64,000 nucleotides of DNA from Kitasatospora sp. NBC_00374 (GCF_041434935.1 NZ_CP107964.1:558001-622000), one strand, 5' to 3'; positions 35,053 through 44,382 are shown, numbered from the stretch's first letter. Notes: generated by a model from the sequence alone, not told the origin. Made by a program: numbers and translations.

Positions 35053-36642
35053 TCAGTCGATCAACACGCCCGGGTTCAGCACCCGTTGGGGGTCGAGGGC
35101 GCGCTTGGCCGCCCGCAGCGCGAGGGCGAAGGGTTCGGGGCGCTGGCGGTCGTAGCCGGGGCGGTGGTCCCGTCCGACGGCGTGGTGGTGGGTGATGGTG
35201 GCCCGGTGGCGGTGCAGCACCTCGGTCGCCACCGCCTTGAGGTCGTCCCAGACGGCGACCTCCGAGCCCGGCCGGCCGGCGGCGAGGACGGTGAAGTAGG
35301 GCGCGGCACCGTCCGGATAGACGTGGGTGAGGCGGCAGTTGACGACGGCGGGATGCCCGGTGGCCCGGTGCGCGGCGGAGCCCACCTCGGTCCGGACGGC
35401 CTCGATCAGGGCGGGCAGCCGGTCCCAGGTGGCCGCCGTCTCGAAGGTCTCCGCCACGCCGCCCATCCGGGCCAGGCCGTCGCGCAGGTACGGCATGCGC
35501 AGGAAGGCCGCGCGCCAGGCGTCCACGGCCGCGCCCGCCGGTTCCCCGCGCTCGGCAGCCGGTTCCCCGCCGTGGTCGCGGGCCAGGCCGACGGCCTGGG
35601 CGAGGCGGTCGTCCACCGGGGCGAAGGCGGACTCGAAACCGAGTACGAGCACCGCCGAACCGTCCTTGGAGACCCCGGACATGGCGGCCTCCCCCGCGTC
35701 CAGCAGACGGCAGTTGGCCGGGGCGAGGTCGGACCGGGCGACGGCCCGCACCGCGCCCAGCGCACGGCCGAAGTCCGCGAAGGCCAGTGCGGCGGAGGTC
35801 CGGAACCGGGGACGGTCCTGCAGCCGCATCCAGGCCTCGGTGATCACTCCCAGGGCGCCTTCGGAGCCGAGGAACAGCCGGTCGGGCGAGGGACCGGCGC
35901 CGGAGGCGGGCAGCCGCCACGACTCGCCCGTACCGGCCGGGGCGACCACACGCAGCGACTCGGTGAAGTCGTCGATGTGGGTCGGCCCGGTGGCGTAGTG
36001 GCCACCGGCCCGGGTGGCGAGCCAGCCGCCGAGGGTGGAGAACTCGAAGCTCTGCGGGAAGTGGCGCAGGGTCAGACCGTGCGGGCGCAGCCGGTCCTCG
36101 AGGGCCGGGCCGAACACACCGGCCTGGATCCGGGCGGCGCGGCTCTCCCGGTCGACCTCCAGCACCCTGTCCATTCCGGTCAGGTCGAGGGAGAGCACCC
36201 CGCGGTGCTCGTCGCCGCGGTACTCCACGCCGCCGGTCACCGAGGACCCGCCGCCGTACGGGACCACGGCGGCGCCGTGCCGTCCGGCCCAGTCGAGGAG
36301 GTCGGCGACGTCCTGTTCCCGGGCGGGGCGGGCCACCAGGTCGGGGAGCCGGCCGCTCTGTCCGCGCAGGGCCCGCATCACGTCCCGGTAGGCCTTGCCC
36401 ATGGCGTGGGCGGCGCGCTGCTCCGGGTCGGCGGTGACCAGGTGTGCCAGCGTTCGCGGCACCTGGACGGCCGGGGCCTCGACGCGGAGGTCGGCGACGC
36501 GGGGCACGGGCAGCGGGCGCGGCAGCGTACCGGGGAGCCGGGCGCCCAGCGCGGTGCACTCGGCGTCGTCGAGCTGTTCGTCGGCCCAGCCCCAGCCCCA
36601 CCACGAGCGGGCGCGGGGCAGGGCGGTCGCGGGATCGGTCAT
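35053..36642 (-). CDS. FAD-linked oxidase of the alkyldihydroxyacetone-phosphate synthase / glycolate oxidase type
   Basis: 529 residues from ATG 36642. The FAD-binding type 4 domain reads PDLVARPAREQDVADLLDW, VVPYGGGSSVTGGVE (the pyrophosphate loop) and then FEFSTLGGWLATRAGGHYA. The C-terminal cap ends in a His-rich motif TITHHHAVGRDHRPGY, matching the HHH active site of AGPS-like enzymes. Cytosolic flavoprotein acting on a 2-hydroxy acid or ether-lipid-like substrate; which one is not decided. It is divergent from a TetR regulator across two palindromes. Confidence 0.9.
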   Translation of the reverse strand: MTDPATALPRARSWWGWGWADEQLDDAECTALGARLPGTLPRPLPVPRVADLRVEAPAVQVPRTLAHLVTADPEQRAAHAMGKAYRDVMRALRGQSGRLPDLVARPAREQDVADLLDWAGRHGAAVVPYGGGSSVTGGVEYRGDEHRGVLSLDLTGMDRVLEVDRESRAARIQAGVFGPALEDRLRPHGLTLRHFPQSFEFSTLGGWLATRAGGHYATGPTHIDDFTESLRVVAPAGTGESWRLPASGAGPSPDRLFLGSEGALGVITEAWMRLQDRPRFRTSAALAFADFGRALGAVRAVARSDLAPANCRLLDAGEAAMSGVSKDGSAVLVLGFESAFAPVDDRLAQAVGLARDHGGEPAAERGEPAGAAVDAWRAAFLRMPYLRDGLARMGGVAETFETAATWDRLPALIEAVRTEVGSAAHRATGHPAVVNCRLTHVYPDGAAPYFTVLAAGRPGSEVAVWDDLKAVATEVLHRHRATITHHHAVGRDHRPGYDRQRPEPFALALRAAKRALDPQRVLNPGVLID

Positions 36643-36670
36643 GGCGTGCGGCTCCTCGGGGAAGCTGAAC

Positions 36671-36699
36671 TTACCTATGGGTAAATTACCCTAGGGTAA
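36671..36699. promoter_or_regulatory. Twin palindromic TetR operators
   Basis: TTACCTATGGGTAA (36671-36684, one imperfect pair) and TTACCCTAGGGTAA (36686-36699, perfect) stand 15 bp apart in the 61-bp spacer between the FAD oxidase and the TetR gene. The AT-rich core stands out from the genome. Both promoters must overlap it, so the TetR protein probably represses both genes. Confidence 0.8.
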
Positions 36700-36703
36700 G
36701 ATC

Positions 36704-37342
36704 GTGGTCGTGACCACCAGTCAGAGCAGAGCGGGCACCAAGGGCGTTCCGCGGGCCCACCGCGAGCAGCAGATCCTGGCCGCCGCCACCGTCGAGTTCG
36801 GCCGGCGCGGGTACGAGGGCGCCTCGATGGCCGCCATCGCGCAGCAGGTCGGCGTCACCAAGACGCTGCTGCACCAGTACTTCGGCGCCAAGCAGGACCT
36901 CTACCTCGCCTGCCTCACCCCGATCGGCGAGCGGCTGCTGAGTGCGATGCGCGCGGCCATGGCCGACGGCGCCGGCGCGCCGGACGCCCCGCTGTCCGTG
37001 CTGCGCGCGGTCTTCACCACGCTGGACGGCGCACGGGAGGGCTGGTTCGTGCTCTACGACACGACCCTGCCGACCGACAGCGAGGCCGCCCGCGCCGCCG
37101 GTCGGCACCGGGCCGCGATCGACCGGCTCGCGGCGAGCGGCTCCGCCGACGTCCTGCGGGCCGCCGACCCGGCCGGCCCGGCCGACCCGCTCGACGCGGA
37201 CGCGCTCAAGTACGCCTGGCGCGGGCTGGTCACCGCGCTGGTGCACTGGTGGATCCGCCACCCGGACCAGTCGCCGGACGCCATGGCGGAACGCTGCGTC
37301 CGCCTGTTCGCCGCCGCGGGCACCGTGTTCGGCCGGCCGTAG
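36704..37342 (+). CDS. TetR-family transcriptional regulator
   Basis: 212 residues with a GTG start at 36704 (36710 is an alternative). No ribosome site is visible and the operator ends 4 bp upstream, so a leaderless mRNA is likely. The HTH is REQQILAAATVEFGRRGYEG with MAAIAQQVGVTKTLLHQYFG; the C-terminal ligand domain (FTTLDGAREGWFVLYDTT) is typical. It probably represses itself and the divergent FAD-linked oxidase through the twin palindromes. Confidence 0.92.
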   Translation: MVVTTSQSRAGTKGVPRAHREQQILAAATVEFGRRGYEGASMAAIAQQVGVTKTLLHQYFGAKQDLYLACLTPIGERLLSAMRAAMADGAGAPDAPLSVLRAVFTTLDGAREGWFVLYDTTLPTDSEAARAAGRHRAAIDRLAASGSADVLRAADPAGPADPLDADALKYAWRGLVTALVHWWIRHPDQSPDAMAERCVRLFAAAGTVFGRP

Positions 37343-37409
37343 GAGGCCTGCGGTCGGAGACCGGCCGTAGGAGGCCGGCCGGTCCGGTGCCGACACGTCA
37401 CCGATCCCG

Positions 37410-39572
37410 CTACCGTCCGGCGTCCCGGCGCGGCGCCGCGTACCTCCGGGCCAGGTGGTGCTGGAGCCGTGCGTGGCGGAACTGGTGGACCGCCCCCGCC
37501 TGCCGCAGCACGCCCCGCTGGTAGGCGTCGTCCAGGAAGGCGGTCAGCGCCCACGGCAGCCGCCCGGTCAGCGGGAGCCAGATCCGCGCGAACACCACCC
37601 ACTGGCCCCAGGCGCTCAGGCTGAACACGCTGCCGGTCGCGGTCACGAGAGCTCCCATGATCCCGAACACGATGCCGAGCACGGGCCCCTGCACGAGGCT
37701 GTCGACGACGCCCAGGCCGAGCCCGACCGCCGCTCCGCCCACCAGGGCCTCGAAGAGGACGGTCGCCCGGTTGGTGTTCAGCAGGTCGGCGGGCCGGCCG
37801 GCGGACCTGATGTCGACCGGGGACTCCACGCCGGCCAGCAGTGCGGACATCGCCCCGACCACGACCACCAGACCGGCCCCGCCCGCGAGGCCGACCAGAA
37901 TCCCGCGCAGCAGGACGTCGACCGCCACGCCCGGTACGCCGTCCCACAGGCCGAACACGAGCCCGTCCACGCCGGTGAGCCCCAGCACGCCCACGAACCC
38001 GCCGCCCAGTCCGACCGCGAGCCGGCGGCGGTACCCCCTGCGCAGCCGTGGTGCCCCGCGCCGGAGCCGGATGTGCACCCGGGAGGGCTCGAACGCGCCG
38101 TCCACGTAGCGGAGCATCAGCCCGTACGTGACACCGAAGGCCAGCCCGATCACCACCCCTCGCGCGCAGGTCAACAGGGCGATGAACTGCGGCCCGCGGC
38201 CGCCGAAGCTCTGGCCCCCCAGCACGATCGCCTCCACGAGGACGAACGAGAGCCCACAGACCAGCCAGACCACGAGCATCCGCGAGAACCGGCCCATCGT
38301 GGTGCCGACCTGCCACCAGGCGAGGTCGGGCGTGCCGAGCCGCTCCAGGTGTCCGGCGAGATGGCCGAGCCAGTGCGCGGCCCGGTCGGGGTCCCAGTGC
38401 CGCTCACGCCCGGCGGATCCGTTGACCGGGCGGCGCCGGTAGACCGTGGGTACGAAAGTGTCCAGCAGGTGGTCCTCGATGGCCCCGGCGGTCGCGAACC
38501 GGGACGTGTCCAGCAGGTCCGACGGCGAGTGGTCGGGTGTGTCGCTGTAGACCGTCCGCGCCAGCGCGACCATCAGCGGCGTCCTCAGCACCTCGGTGAG
38601 ATTCGCGCCGGCCGGGGTCCGCGGCGGCTCACGCAGCACGTCCAGGACCGGCTGCCACACCGTCACCGGGGCCTCGCCCGGCCCGTCAGCCGCGGTCCTG
38701 CGGGTGGTGAGCGACAGGTACTCGGCCACATCGGCCGGTGCGAGGTCGACCAGTTCGACCGCGGCGGCCCTCGACAGGACCTTGCTCCTCCCCACCGCTG
38801 CCTCGAATTGCGTCCGACGGCTGGTCAGCACCATTGGCAGCGCCGTGACTTCGTTCAGCGCCTGCAGCGCGGACCGCTGCAGGCCGTCGGCGATCTCGTC
38901 GAACCCGTCCAGGACCGGCAGGATGCGGTCCGCCCCCACCAGTGTGGCCGCCACGGTCGAGCCGTCGGAGGCGGGCGCGGCCAACCCCGGGTAGTCCCGT
39001 ACCAGTTGCCCGGCCAGCCAGTCCCGCAGCGGGGTCCGCTCGGGGTTCCACGATCCGAGGCTGAAGATCACCGGCACCGGGTCCCCGGCCGCTCTCCCGG
39101 CGAGCAGCCCCAGGACCATCCGGAGCGTCAGGACGGACTTCCCCGATCCCGCCCGGCCCAGCACCACCAGCCGGCCGGACGGAATCCTCCGGTAGACCGT
39201 CACGACCTCGCTCAACTCGCCCGCCAGATCCAGTGGACCGGCGTCCCGCTTCGCGCAGATGGTGGCCCAGTGGTCGCGCAGCCCGTCCGGCGCCGGCCGC
39301 CACCGCAGCGGCAGCGGGAACGGGTCCCGGATCCGCCGCTGCTCCTCCTCGCGCTGTAGCCGGGACCCGACCTCCGCGGCCAGCAGCCCGGTGGTCCTCG
39401 CCAGCCAGTCCTCGACCACTCCGGCCGACGGCGCGAACACCGTCACCGAGTCGATCCGCTCGGCCTGGATCACGGCGCCGTGCAGCGGCCCGTTGACCAC
39501 GGTCTGATTTCCGGGCACCTCACCTGCCGGTCCGCCGTCCTCACCGCGCCCCGCAGCACCCGCTCCCGACAT
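37410..39572 (-). CDS. NACHT-domain NTPase with C-terminal membrane segments
   Basis: 720 residues, ATG 39572. Residues 1-20 are disordered. Residues 21-46 hold a short motif, NQTVVNGPLHGAVIQAERI. The NACHT core has Walker A GRAGSGKS (139-146), Walker B ILPVLDGFDE (217-226) and a sensor-like LTSRR. The winged-helix part follows to about 410. From about 415 there are several membrane helices, including MLVVWLVCGLSFVLVEAIVL and GIVFGIMGALVTATGSVFS. The family is a membrane-bound STAND ATPase, often implicated in conflict signalling. The gene is monocistronic; no effector is adjacent. Confidence 0.85.
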   Translation of the reverse strand: MSGAGAAGRGEDGGPAGEVPGNQTVVNGPLHGAVIQAERIDSVTVFAPSAGVVEDWLARTTGLLAAEVGSRLQREEEQRRIRDPFPLPLRWRPAPDGLRDHWATICAKRDAGPLDLAGELSEVVTVYRRIPSGRLVVLGRAGSGKSVLTLRMVLGLLAGRAAGDPVPVIFSLGSWNPERTPLRDWLAGQLVRDYPGLAAPASDGSTVAATLVGADRILPVLDGFDEIADGLQRSALQALNEVTALPMVLTSRRTQFEAAVGRSKVLSRAAAVELVDLAPADVAEYLSLTTRRTAADGPGEAPVTVWQPVLDVLREPPRTPAGANLTEVLRTPLMVALARTVYSDTPDHSPSDLLDTSRFATAGAIEDHLLDTFVPTVYRRRPVNGSAGRERHWDPDRAAHWLGHLAGHLERLGTPDLAWWQVGTTMGRFSRMLVVWLVCGLSFVLVEAIVLGGQSFGGRGPQFIALLTCARGVVIGLAFGVTYGLMLRYVDGAFEPSRVHIRLRRGAPRLRRGYRRRLAVGLGGGFVGVLGLTGVDGLVFGLWDGVPGVAVDVLLRGILVGLAGGAGLVVVVGAMSALLAGVESPVDIRSAGRPADLLNTNRATVLFEALVGGAAVGLGLGVVDSLVQGPVLGIVFGIMGALVTATGSVFSLSAWGQWVVFARIWLPLTGRLPWALTAFLDDAYQRGVLRQAGAVHQFRHARLQHHLARRYAAPRRDAGR

Positions 39573-39973
39573 CCCTCACCCGTCCCCGACCGCACCGTCA
39601 GAACGACGGTATGCACACCGTCGCGCCAATCCTCCAACAGTTCCCGGCACTTCGGGGCGGATTGCGACTCCCGGCGGCAGTGCCCGAGAACCTCACGGCC
39701 ATCGACGGCCCGCCCTACCAGGGCACGCGCCCCGCCCCGGAGCGCCCCCGCCGCCGCCCGCGGCCGGACCGGCGGTTCGCTGAGCCCGGGATGAGCGGAA
39801 CATTAGGGCACTGTTAGCGGCCCTCTCCCGCCGCAGACCCGGCGGCCCGGCGCGCCTACGATCATTACCACCGGGCGCAGGGCCGTCCGAACAGCCCTCC
39901 GTTCCGGGCTTGTTCGGGCATCGCTGCTCCGACGACTACCCCGCCAGGAACTCGGGCCCCTCGCGGGAGGTGA

Positions 39974-40312
39974 ACGTCGGAGTGCCACTGCGCCCGGCCC
40001 AACCACCGCGAGCCCCGGCCCCCGGCCGGAGGCGGCGGTCGGGTCTCCCTTTCGGGCAGTCCCGACACGCGCCAGCCCCTTGCCGTTTTCGCCGCCCTGC
40101 TCGGCGCGGCTCCGGCCTCCGGACTCCCGCTCGTCGGCCACTACCTCATCGGCCGCCGCATCACGTTCATCCGCTCCGTGGGGATCTCCCCGGTTCCGTC
40201 GGTGATCCCGGTCCTCGTTCCGGCCGGTGCCGGCATGGCGGCGGGCGCGGCCCTCGTCACCCTGCGCAAGTACCTGCGGGTGCAGCAGAGCGGCCGCCCT
40301 CATGGGGGGTGA
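39974..40312 (+). pseudogene. Open frame for a small membrane protein lacking a usable start
   Basis: Frame 2 is open from 39974 to a TGA at 40310-40312. Its last 87 codons read like a real hydrophobic protein: PLAVFAALLGAAPASGLPLV, then HYLIGRRITFIRSVG and SVIPVLVPAGAGMAAGAALV, ending LRKYLRVQQSGRP. No ATG or GTG precedes this except one internal GTG at 40178; a CTG at 40097 is possible. It is either a decayed gene or one with a rare start. The rest of the 39573-40397 spacer shows no other candidate. Confidence 0.3.
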
Positions 40313-40397
40313 CGTGCCGGTGTACGCCGGTGTGCCTGCTCGACGAAGGGCCCACATACTGGAGGGGACCGGAGGTTCCGAGCACCGGGAGCGCGCG

Positions 40398-40790
40398 ATG
40401 GCAGGTCGGATCGGAAAAGACCGGAACATCTTCCTGGTATGGCTCGTCTGGCCCGTACTCACGCTGGGGATCTACCACTTCGTGTGGTGGTACAAGATCA
40501 ACCGGGAAGTGGGCGACTACGACGATCGGATCGAGGTCAATCCCGCCGTGTCGGTCGTGGCCATCCTGTTCGGCTGGATCATCATCATTCCGCCGTTCGT
40601 GTCCATCTACAACACCGGCGACCGCATCGCCACCATGCAGCGCAACCGCGGGCTGGTCGCCACCTGCAACCCCTGGATCGGCCTGCTGCTGAGCTTCGTC
40701 TTCGGGCTGCACTCGCTGTACTACCAGAGCGAGCTGAACTCCTTCTGGGCCGGTACCAGGAGCGCCGCGACCACGGTGCCCGTCGCCTGA
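40398..40790 (+). CDS. DUF4234 small membrane protein
   Basis: 130 residues from ATG 40398. Three or four membrane segments: FLVWLVWPVLTLGIYHFVWW, SVVAILFGWIIIIPPFVSIY and WIGLLLSFVFGLHSLYY. The WPVLTLGIYHFVWWYKINRE signature is that of DUF4234. The function of the family is not known; an envelope location is clear. Confidence 0.85.
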   Translation: MAGRIGKDRNIFLVWLVWPVLTLGIYHFVWWYKINREVGDYDDRIEVNPAVSVVAILFGWIIIIPPFVSIYNTGDRIATMQRNRGLVATCNPWIGLLLSFVFGLHSLYYQSELNSFWAGTRSAATTVPVA

Positions 40791-40832
40791 GCCGTTCTCA
40801 GACGGCGCCCCGGGCCGAGCCGGCCGGGCCGG

Positions 40833-42010
40833 TCAGCGGCGCAGCGCCTCGGCGGGCTCCACCCAGGCGGCGCGCAGCGACGGGTAGACCCCGGCGAGGA
40901 GGCCGACCGCCGAGCCGATCAGCGGGGCCGGCAGCACTGCCCATGCCGACAGCACGGCGGTCCAGCTCTGGGCCAGGGCCACGGCCAGGACGACCCCGAC
41001 CCCCAGGCAGGTGCCGACCAGTCCGCCGAAGGTGCCGAGCGCCGTGGACTCGGTGAGGAACTGGAGCGCGATGTGGCGCGGGCGCGCGCCGAGGGCCCGG
41101 CGCAGGCCGATCTCGCCGGTGCGTTCGAGGACGGCGACCAGGGTGGTGTTGGCGATGCCGACGGCGCCGATGACCAGGGTTATCGAGGCCAGCAGCAGGA
41201 ACAGCGTGCCGAGGTCGCTCGCCACGCCGCCCTTGAGCGCCGTCGGGTCCGCCGGCGCCGAGGCCCGGAGCAGTCCGGGGGCGTCCGGCCGCAGTGCGAG
41301 CGGGGCCTGACCGGCGATCGTCCGGGCCGCGCCGAGCCGGGTCTCGATCACCATCGAGGCACGCGGGTCCACCGGCGGGCCATAGGCTGCCAGGGCCGTG
41401 CCGGACGGCAGCACCACGCCGAGCAGCAGTTCCGGCGAGCGCTGGACGTCGCCGACGATGCCGATCACGGTGTACGGGGAGCCGTCGACGAAGACCGCCG
41501 GCTGGGCGTCCAGCCGGGTGATGCCCAGGCGTTCGGCGGCGCCCCGGCCGAGGACGGCGACCCGGTCCCTGCGCTGCTGGTGGAACTCCCCGAACAGGAC
41601 GCCGGTGTCCAGCGTGGGGTGCATCGCCTCCAGCGCCTGCGGGTCGGCCGCGTACAGGCCGAGGCCCTGGCCGTCGCCGTCCGGCGCGGCGGCTGCGGCC
41701 GAGACGGTGCGCGCCCGGACCGGCAGCGGCCACCACACTCCGGCCCGGACGGCGCCGTTCAGCGCCCGGATCCGCGCGGAGGCGTCCGGGGGGAAGGAGA
41801 GCGGCGCGTCCGGGCCGCCCGGGCCGAGGTCCTGGACGGTGACCTCGGTGGCGGCCAGGACGGTGAACCGGCTGTCGATCTGGCCGCCGGCCGTGGCGGT
41901 GAGGCCGAGGATCGCGACGAACGCCCCGGGCGCTGCAGGAGACCGGAGAGCGCCTCGGACAGCAGGTCGCGCAGCGGCAGCCGGGACGGTTCGACGGCGG
42001 GCCTGCTCAT
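40833..42010 (-). pseudogene. MacB-type ABC transporter permease, frameshifted by an internal deletion
   Basis: The N-terminal frame starts at ATG 42010 (MSRPAVEPSRLPLRDLLSEA, to LLQRPG). It overlaps the ATPase stop (ATGA) and then turns into noise. The homology resumes about 80 bp downstream of the start in another frame as GAFVAILGLTATAGGQI and continues to the normal end (PSLRAAWVEPAEALRR). A block of about a dozen residues of the first membrane helix is missing at 41921-41936, where only CCGGGGCG remains. Microhomology GGGGCG at both sides would explain the loss. The rest (periplasmic domain, three C-terminal helices) is intact but out of frame. Very probably inactive, unless it is an assembly error. 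Confidence 0.8.
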
Positions 42011-42687
42011 GCGGCCACCCCCTCGGCGAGCACTCCGTCGCGGATGGTCACGGTCCGCTGCCCGCGCGCCGCGACCTGCGGGTCGTGCGTGATCACCAGA
42101 AGGGTCAGGCCGGCGGCGTTGAGGCCGTCGAGCAGGGTGAGGACCGCCTCGGCGGTCGCGGAGTCCAGGTTGCCGGTCGGCTCGTCGCACAGCAGCAGGG
42201 ACGGGCGGTTGACCAGGGCGCGGGCGATCGCCACCCGTTGGCGTTCGCCGCCCGACAGCCGGGAGGGCAGTGCGTCCAGCCGGTGCCCGAGGCCCACCTG
42301 TGCCAGCGCCTGCCGGGCGCGGTCGGCGCGCCGGCGCCGGTCGGTGCCGTTGTAGAGCTGGGCCAGCGTCACGTTCTCCACGGCGGTGCGGTAGGTCAGC
42401 AGGTGGAAGGACTGGAAGACGAAGCCGAGTGCGCGGCCGCGCAGCGCGGTGCGCTCGGCCTCCCTGAGCCCGGCGGTGTCGATGCCGTTCAGCCGGTAGG
42501 AGCCGTGGGTGGGGCGGTCGATCAGTCCGGCGATGTTCAGGAAGGTCGACTTCCCCGAACCGGACGGGCCGACCACGGTGACGTACTCGCCGGCCCGCAC
42601 GGTCAGGTCGAGCGCGCGCAGCGCGTGCACCGGGGGAGGCCCGGGGTAGGTCATCCCGACCCCGGACATGCGGATCACCTCGGTCAT
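42007..42687 (-). CDS. ABC transporter ATP-binding protein (MacB/LolD type)
   Basis: 226 residues; ATG 42687 overlaps the upstream adaptor stop (ATGA). Walker A GPSGSGKST, Q-loop FVFQSFHLL, signature RLSGGERQRVAIA, Walker B LLLCDEPTGNLDS and H-loop LVITHDP are all intact. It would energise the MacB-type permease encoded next. That permease and the adaptor on the other side are both damaged, so the ATPase may be the last intact part of a dead efflux operon. Confidence 0.92.
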   Translation of the reverse strand: MTEVIRMSGVGMTYPGPPPVHALRALDLTVRAGEYVTVVGPSGSGKSTFLNIAGLIDRPTHGSYRLNGIDTAGLREAERTALRGRALGFVFQSFHLLTYRTAVENVTLAQLYNGTDRRRRADRARQALAQVGLGHRLDALPSRLSGGERQRVAIARALVNRPSLLLCDEPTGNLDSATAEAVLTLLDGLNAAGLTLLVITHDPQVAARGQRTVTIRDGVLAEGVAA

Positions 42688-43880
42688 TTCTCGCTCACCA
42701 TCACCCGGTCGCCCGGCGCCAGTTCGCCCGTACGCACCGGCGTCACCTGGACGAACCCCCCGCCGGCCAGGCCGGCCACCACGTCGACCCGGGCCGTCGG
42801 CGGGCCGCCCGGGTCCTGGGCCACCTTCACCACGGAGGCCTTGCCGTCGGCGCCGGTGGACACCGCGGACAGCGGCACCACCAGGACGTCCGCGCCGCTG
42901 GACGCGGCGGTCACGGTGAGCTGCACGTCGCGGCCGGCCCAGTCGGGGCCGAGCACGGTGTCGGGCGTGATCAGCACCTGGGCCATCAGCGCACCGCCGC
43001 CGCCCGCGCCGCCGGCGCCGCCCGGCGTCCCCTCGGCCGCCGGGTCCGCCGCGGTCGGCTCCCCCACCGAGGCGACCTTCCCGGTGGTGTGCCGGTCGGA
43101 TCCGGTGACCTCGATCTCCACCGGCATGCCGGGCTTGAGCAGCGCCGCCCGGTCGGGGGTCATCCGGGAGGTGACCCCCAGCTCTCCGGTGGACAGGGTG
43201 ATCAGCGGCGCTTTCACCGGGTCGCCGACCTTCGCGGAGAACGCGGTGACCTGGGCCGGGAAGGCGGGCAGGAAGACCGCCTCGGAGACCGGGAGCATCG
43301 GTCCGGTGGTCTCCACCAGCCTGGCACGATCGCTCTGGGCGGACACCAGCGTCTTGCGGGCGTACCTGAGCTGGGTGTCCAGGCTCTCGCCGCCCACGGC
43401 CTCCTTCGGGCCGGCCGCCGGACGTCCGTCCGGTGCGGTGGCGGCACCTGAGGTCGCCGACGACGCGGCGGCGATCTGCGACTTCAGCAGGTCGACCTGA
43501 CGCTGTGCGGTGTCGACGGCCTGCTCGGCCGCTTTCAGCCTGGCCTCGTCGTCGGTACCGGTGACCGGGTGGTCGAAGCCCAGCTTGGCGTAGAGCCGGG
43601 TGAGCGCGGTCTTCGTACCCGACCCGAACTCGCCGGCGGTGTCGCCGCCGGTGTCGTAGCCGAGGGACTGCAGCGCCCGCTGGAACTGGCCGATGTCCTC
43701 GCCGTGCGCGCCGGGCTTCAGGTCCCGGTAGATCGGCACCGCGCCGGGCAGTGCGATCAGTGGCCGGCCCGACACCTCCAGCAGGACGGCGCCCGGCCGG
43801 ACCGGTTCGCCCGGCTTCGCGTGAACGGCCGTCACCACCTGGACGGCGGCGCCCGGTCCGCCGTCGGCCGACGGGGTCAC
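42684..43880 (-). pseudogene. Periplasmic adaptor (MFP) with peptidoglycan-binding domain, 5'-truncated
   Basis: The frame reads as an efflux adaptor from about LQVTPSADGGPGAAV down to the end (LAPGDRVMVSEK), with a PG_binding_1 motif GEDIGQFQRALQSLGYD, a coiled hairpin (EARLKAAEQAVDTAQRQVDL) and barrel strands. Upstream of about 43880 the frame is only the antisense of the I36-type gene. The signal peptide and first strands, roughly 100 residues by comparison with related adaptors, are missing, and no start is available at the junction. Not expected to be functional. Confidence 0.75.
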
Positions 43881-44285
43881 CTGGAGCTTCGCAAGGTCGC
43901 ACTCGTCGCAGCCGCCGCCGCTGCCGCTGCCGCCACCACCCTCGGCTCCGGCGTCGCGTTCGCCACCGACAACTCCGGCAACTGCACCAGCGGCGACGCC
44001 TGCCTGTACTTCAACTCGAACTTCGAGGGCGCCCGGGTCGGCGACCCGGGTCGCAACAACTACGGGACCACGTACACCTTCAAGTCCTGGCAGGGCGGCT
44101 CCAACGGCGCCGGCGTCTACACCAAGAACAACGCCGCTTCGGTCTCGAACTTCGACACCAACTTCGCGGTGCACATCTGGTACAACTCCAACCAGGCCGG
44201 ACCGGTTCAGACCATTGGCGCCTGGGATGCCGCCAACCTGAACGCCACCCTGAAGAACAACAACGCCTCGCAGTCCTGGGGCTGA
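43881..44285 (+). CDS. Secreted I36 peptidase-inhibitor-like (beta/gamma-crystallin-like) protein, start lost
   Basis: 134 residues if read from CTG 43881. The signal peptide is clear (LRKVALVAAAAAAAAATT, cleavage after AFA). The mature part has NCTSGDACLYFNSNFEG, two Cys and an aromatic-rich strand pattern, as in family I36 (SMI-like) protease inhibitors. ATG or GTG is expected at the CTG, and no ribosome site precedes it; the sequence immediately before it belongs to the truncated adaptor on the other strand. In-frame GTG 43821 would add about 20 unrelated residues. Expression is doubtful. Confidence 0.6.
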   Translation: MELRKVALVAAAAAAAAATTLGSGVAFATDNSGNCTSGDACLYFNSNFEGARVGDPGRNNYGTTYTFKSWQGGSNGAGVYTKNNAASVSNFDTNFAVHIWYNSNQAGPVQTIGAWDAANLNATLKNNNASQSWG

Positions 44286-44307
44286 CCGATCCCGGTCCAC
44301 ATCCCGT

Positions 44308-44335
44308 CGCCCCATCGGGAATTCCCGGTGGGGCG
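44308..44335. terminator. Hairpin after the I36-type gene
   Basis: CGCCCCATCGGGAA (44308-44321) is directly followed by TTCCCGGTGGGGCG (44322-44335), complementary except for one wobble pair; a GAATTC turn sits at the tip. It lies 22 bp past the stop at 44285. Confidence 0.65.
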
Positions 44336-44382
44336 GCGCGGTACCGATCCCCCCCCGCACAGAAATGACAGGAGTGCCGAGC

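Noticed and set aside
37455..39359. Long plus-strand frame opposite the NACHT gene
   Set aside because: Shadow frame with Gln/His/Arg-rich translation; the minus frame has intact Walker motifs and membrane helices.
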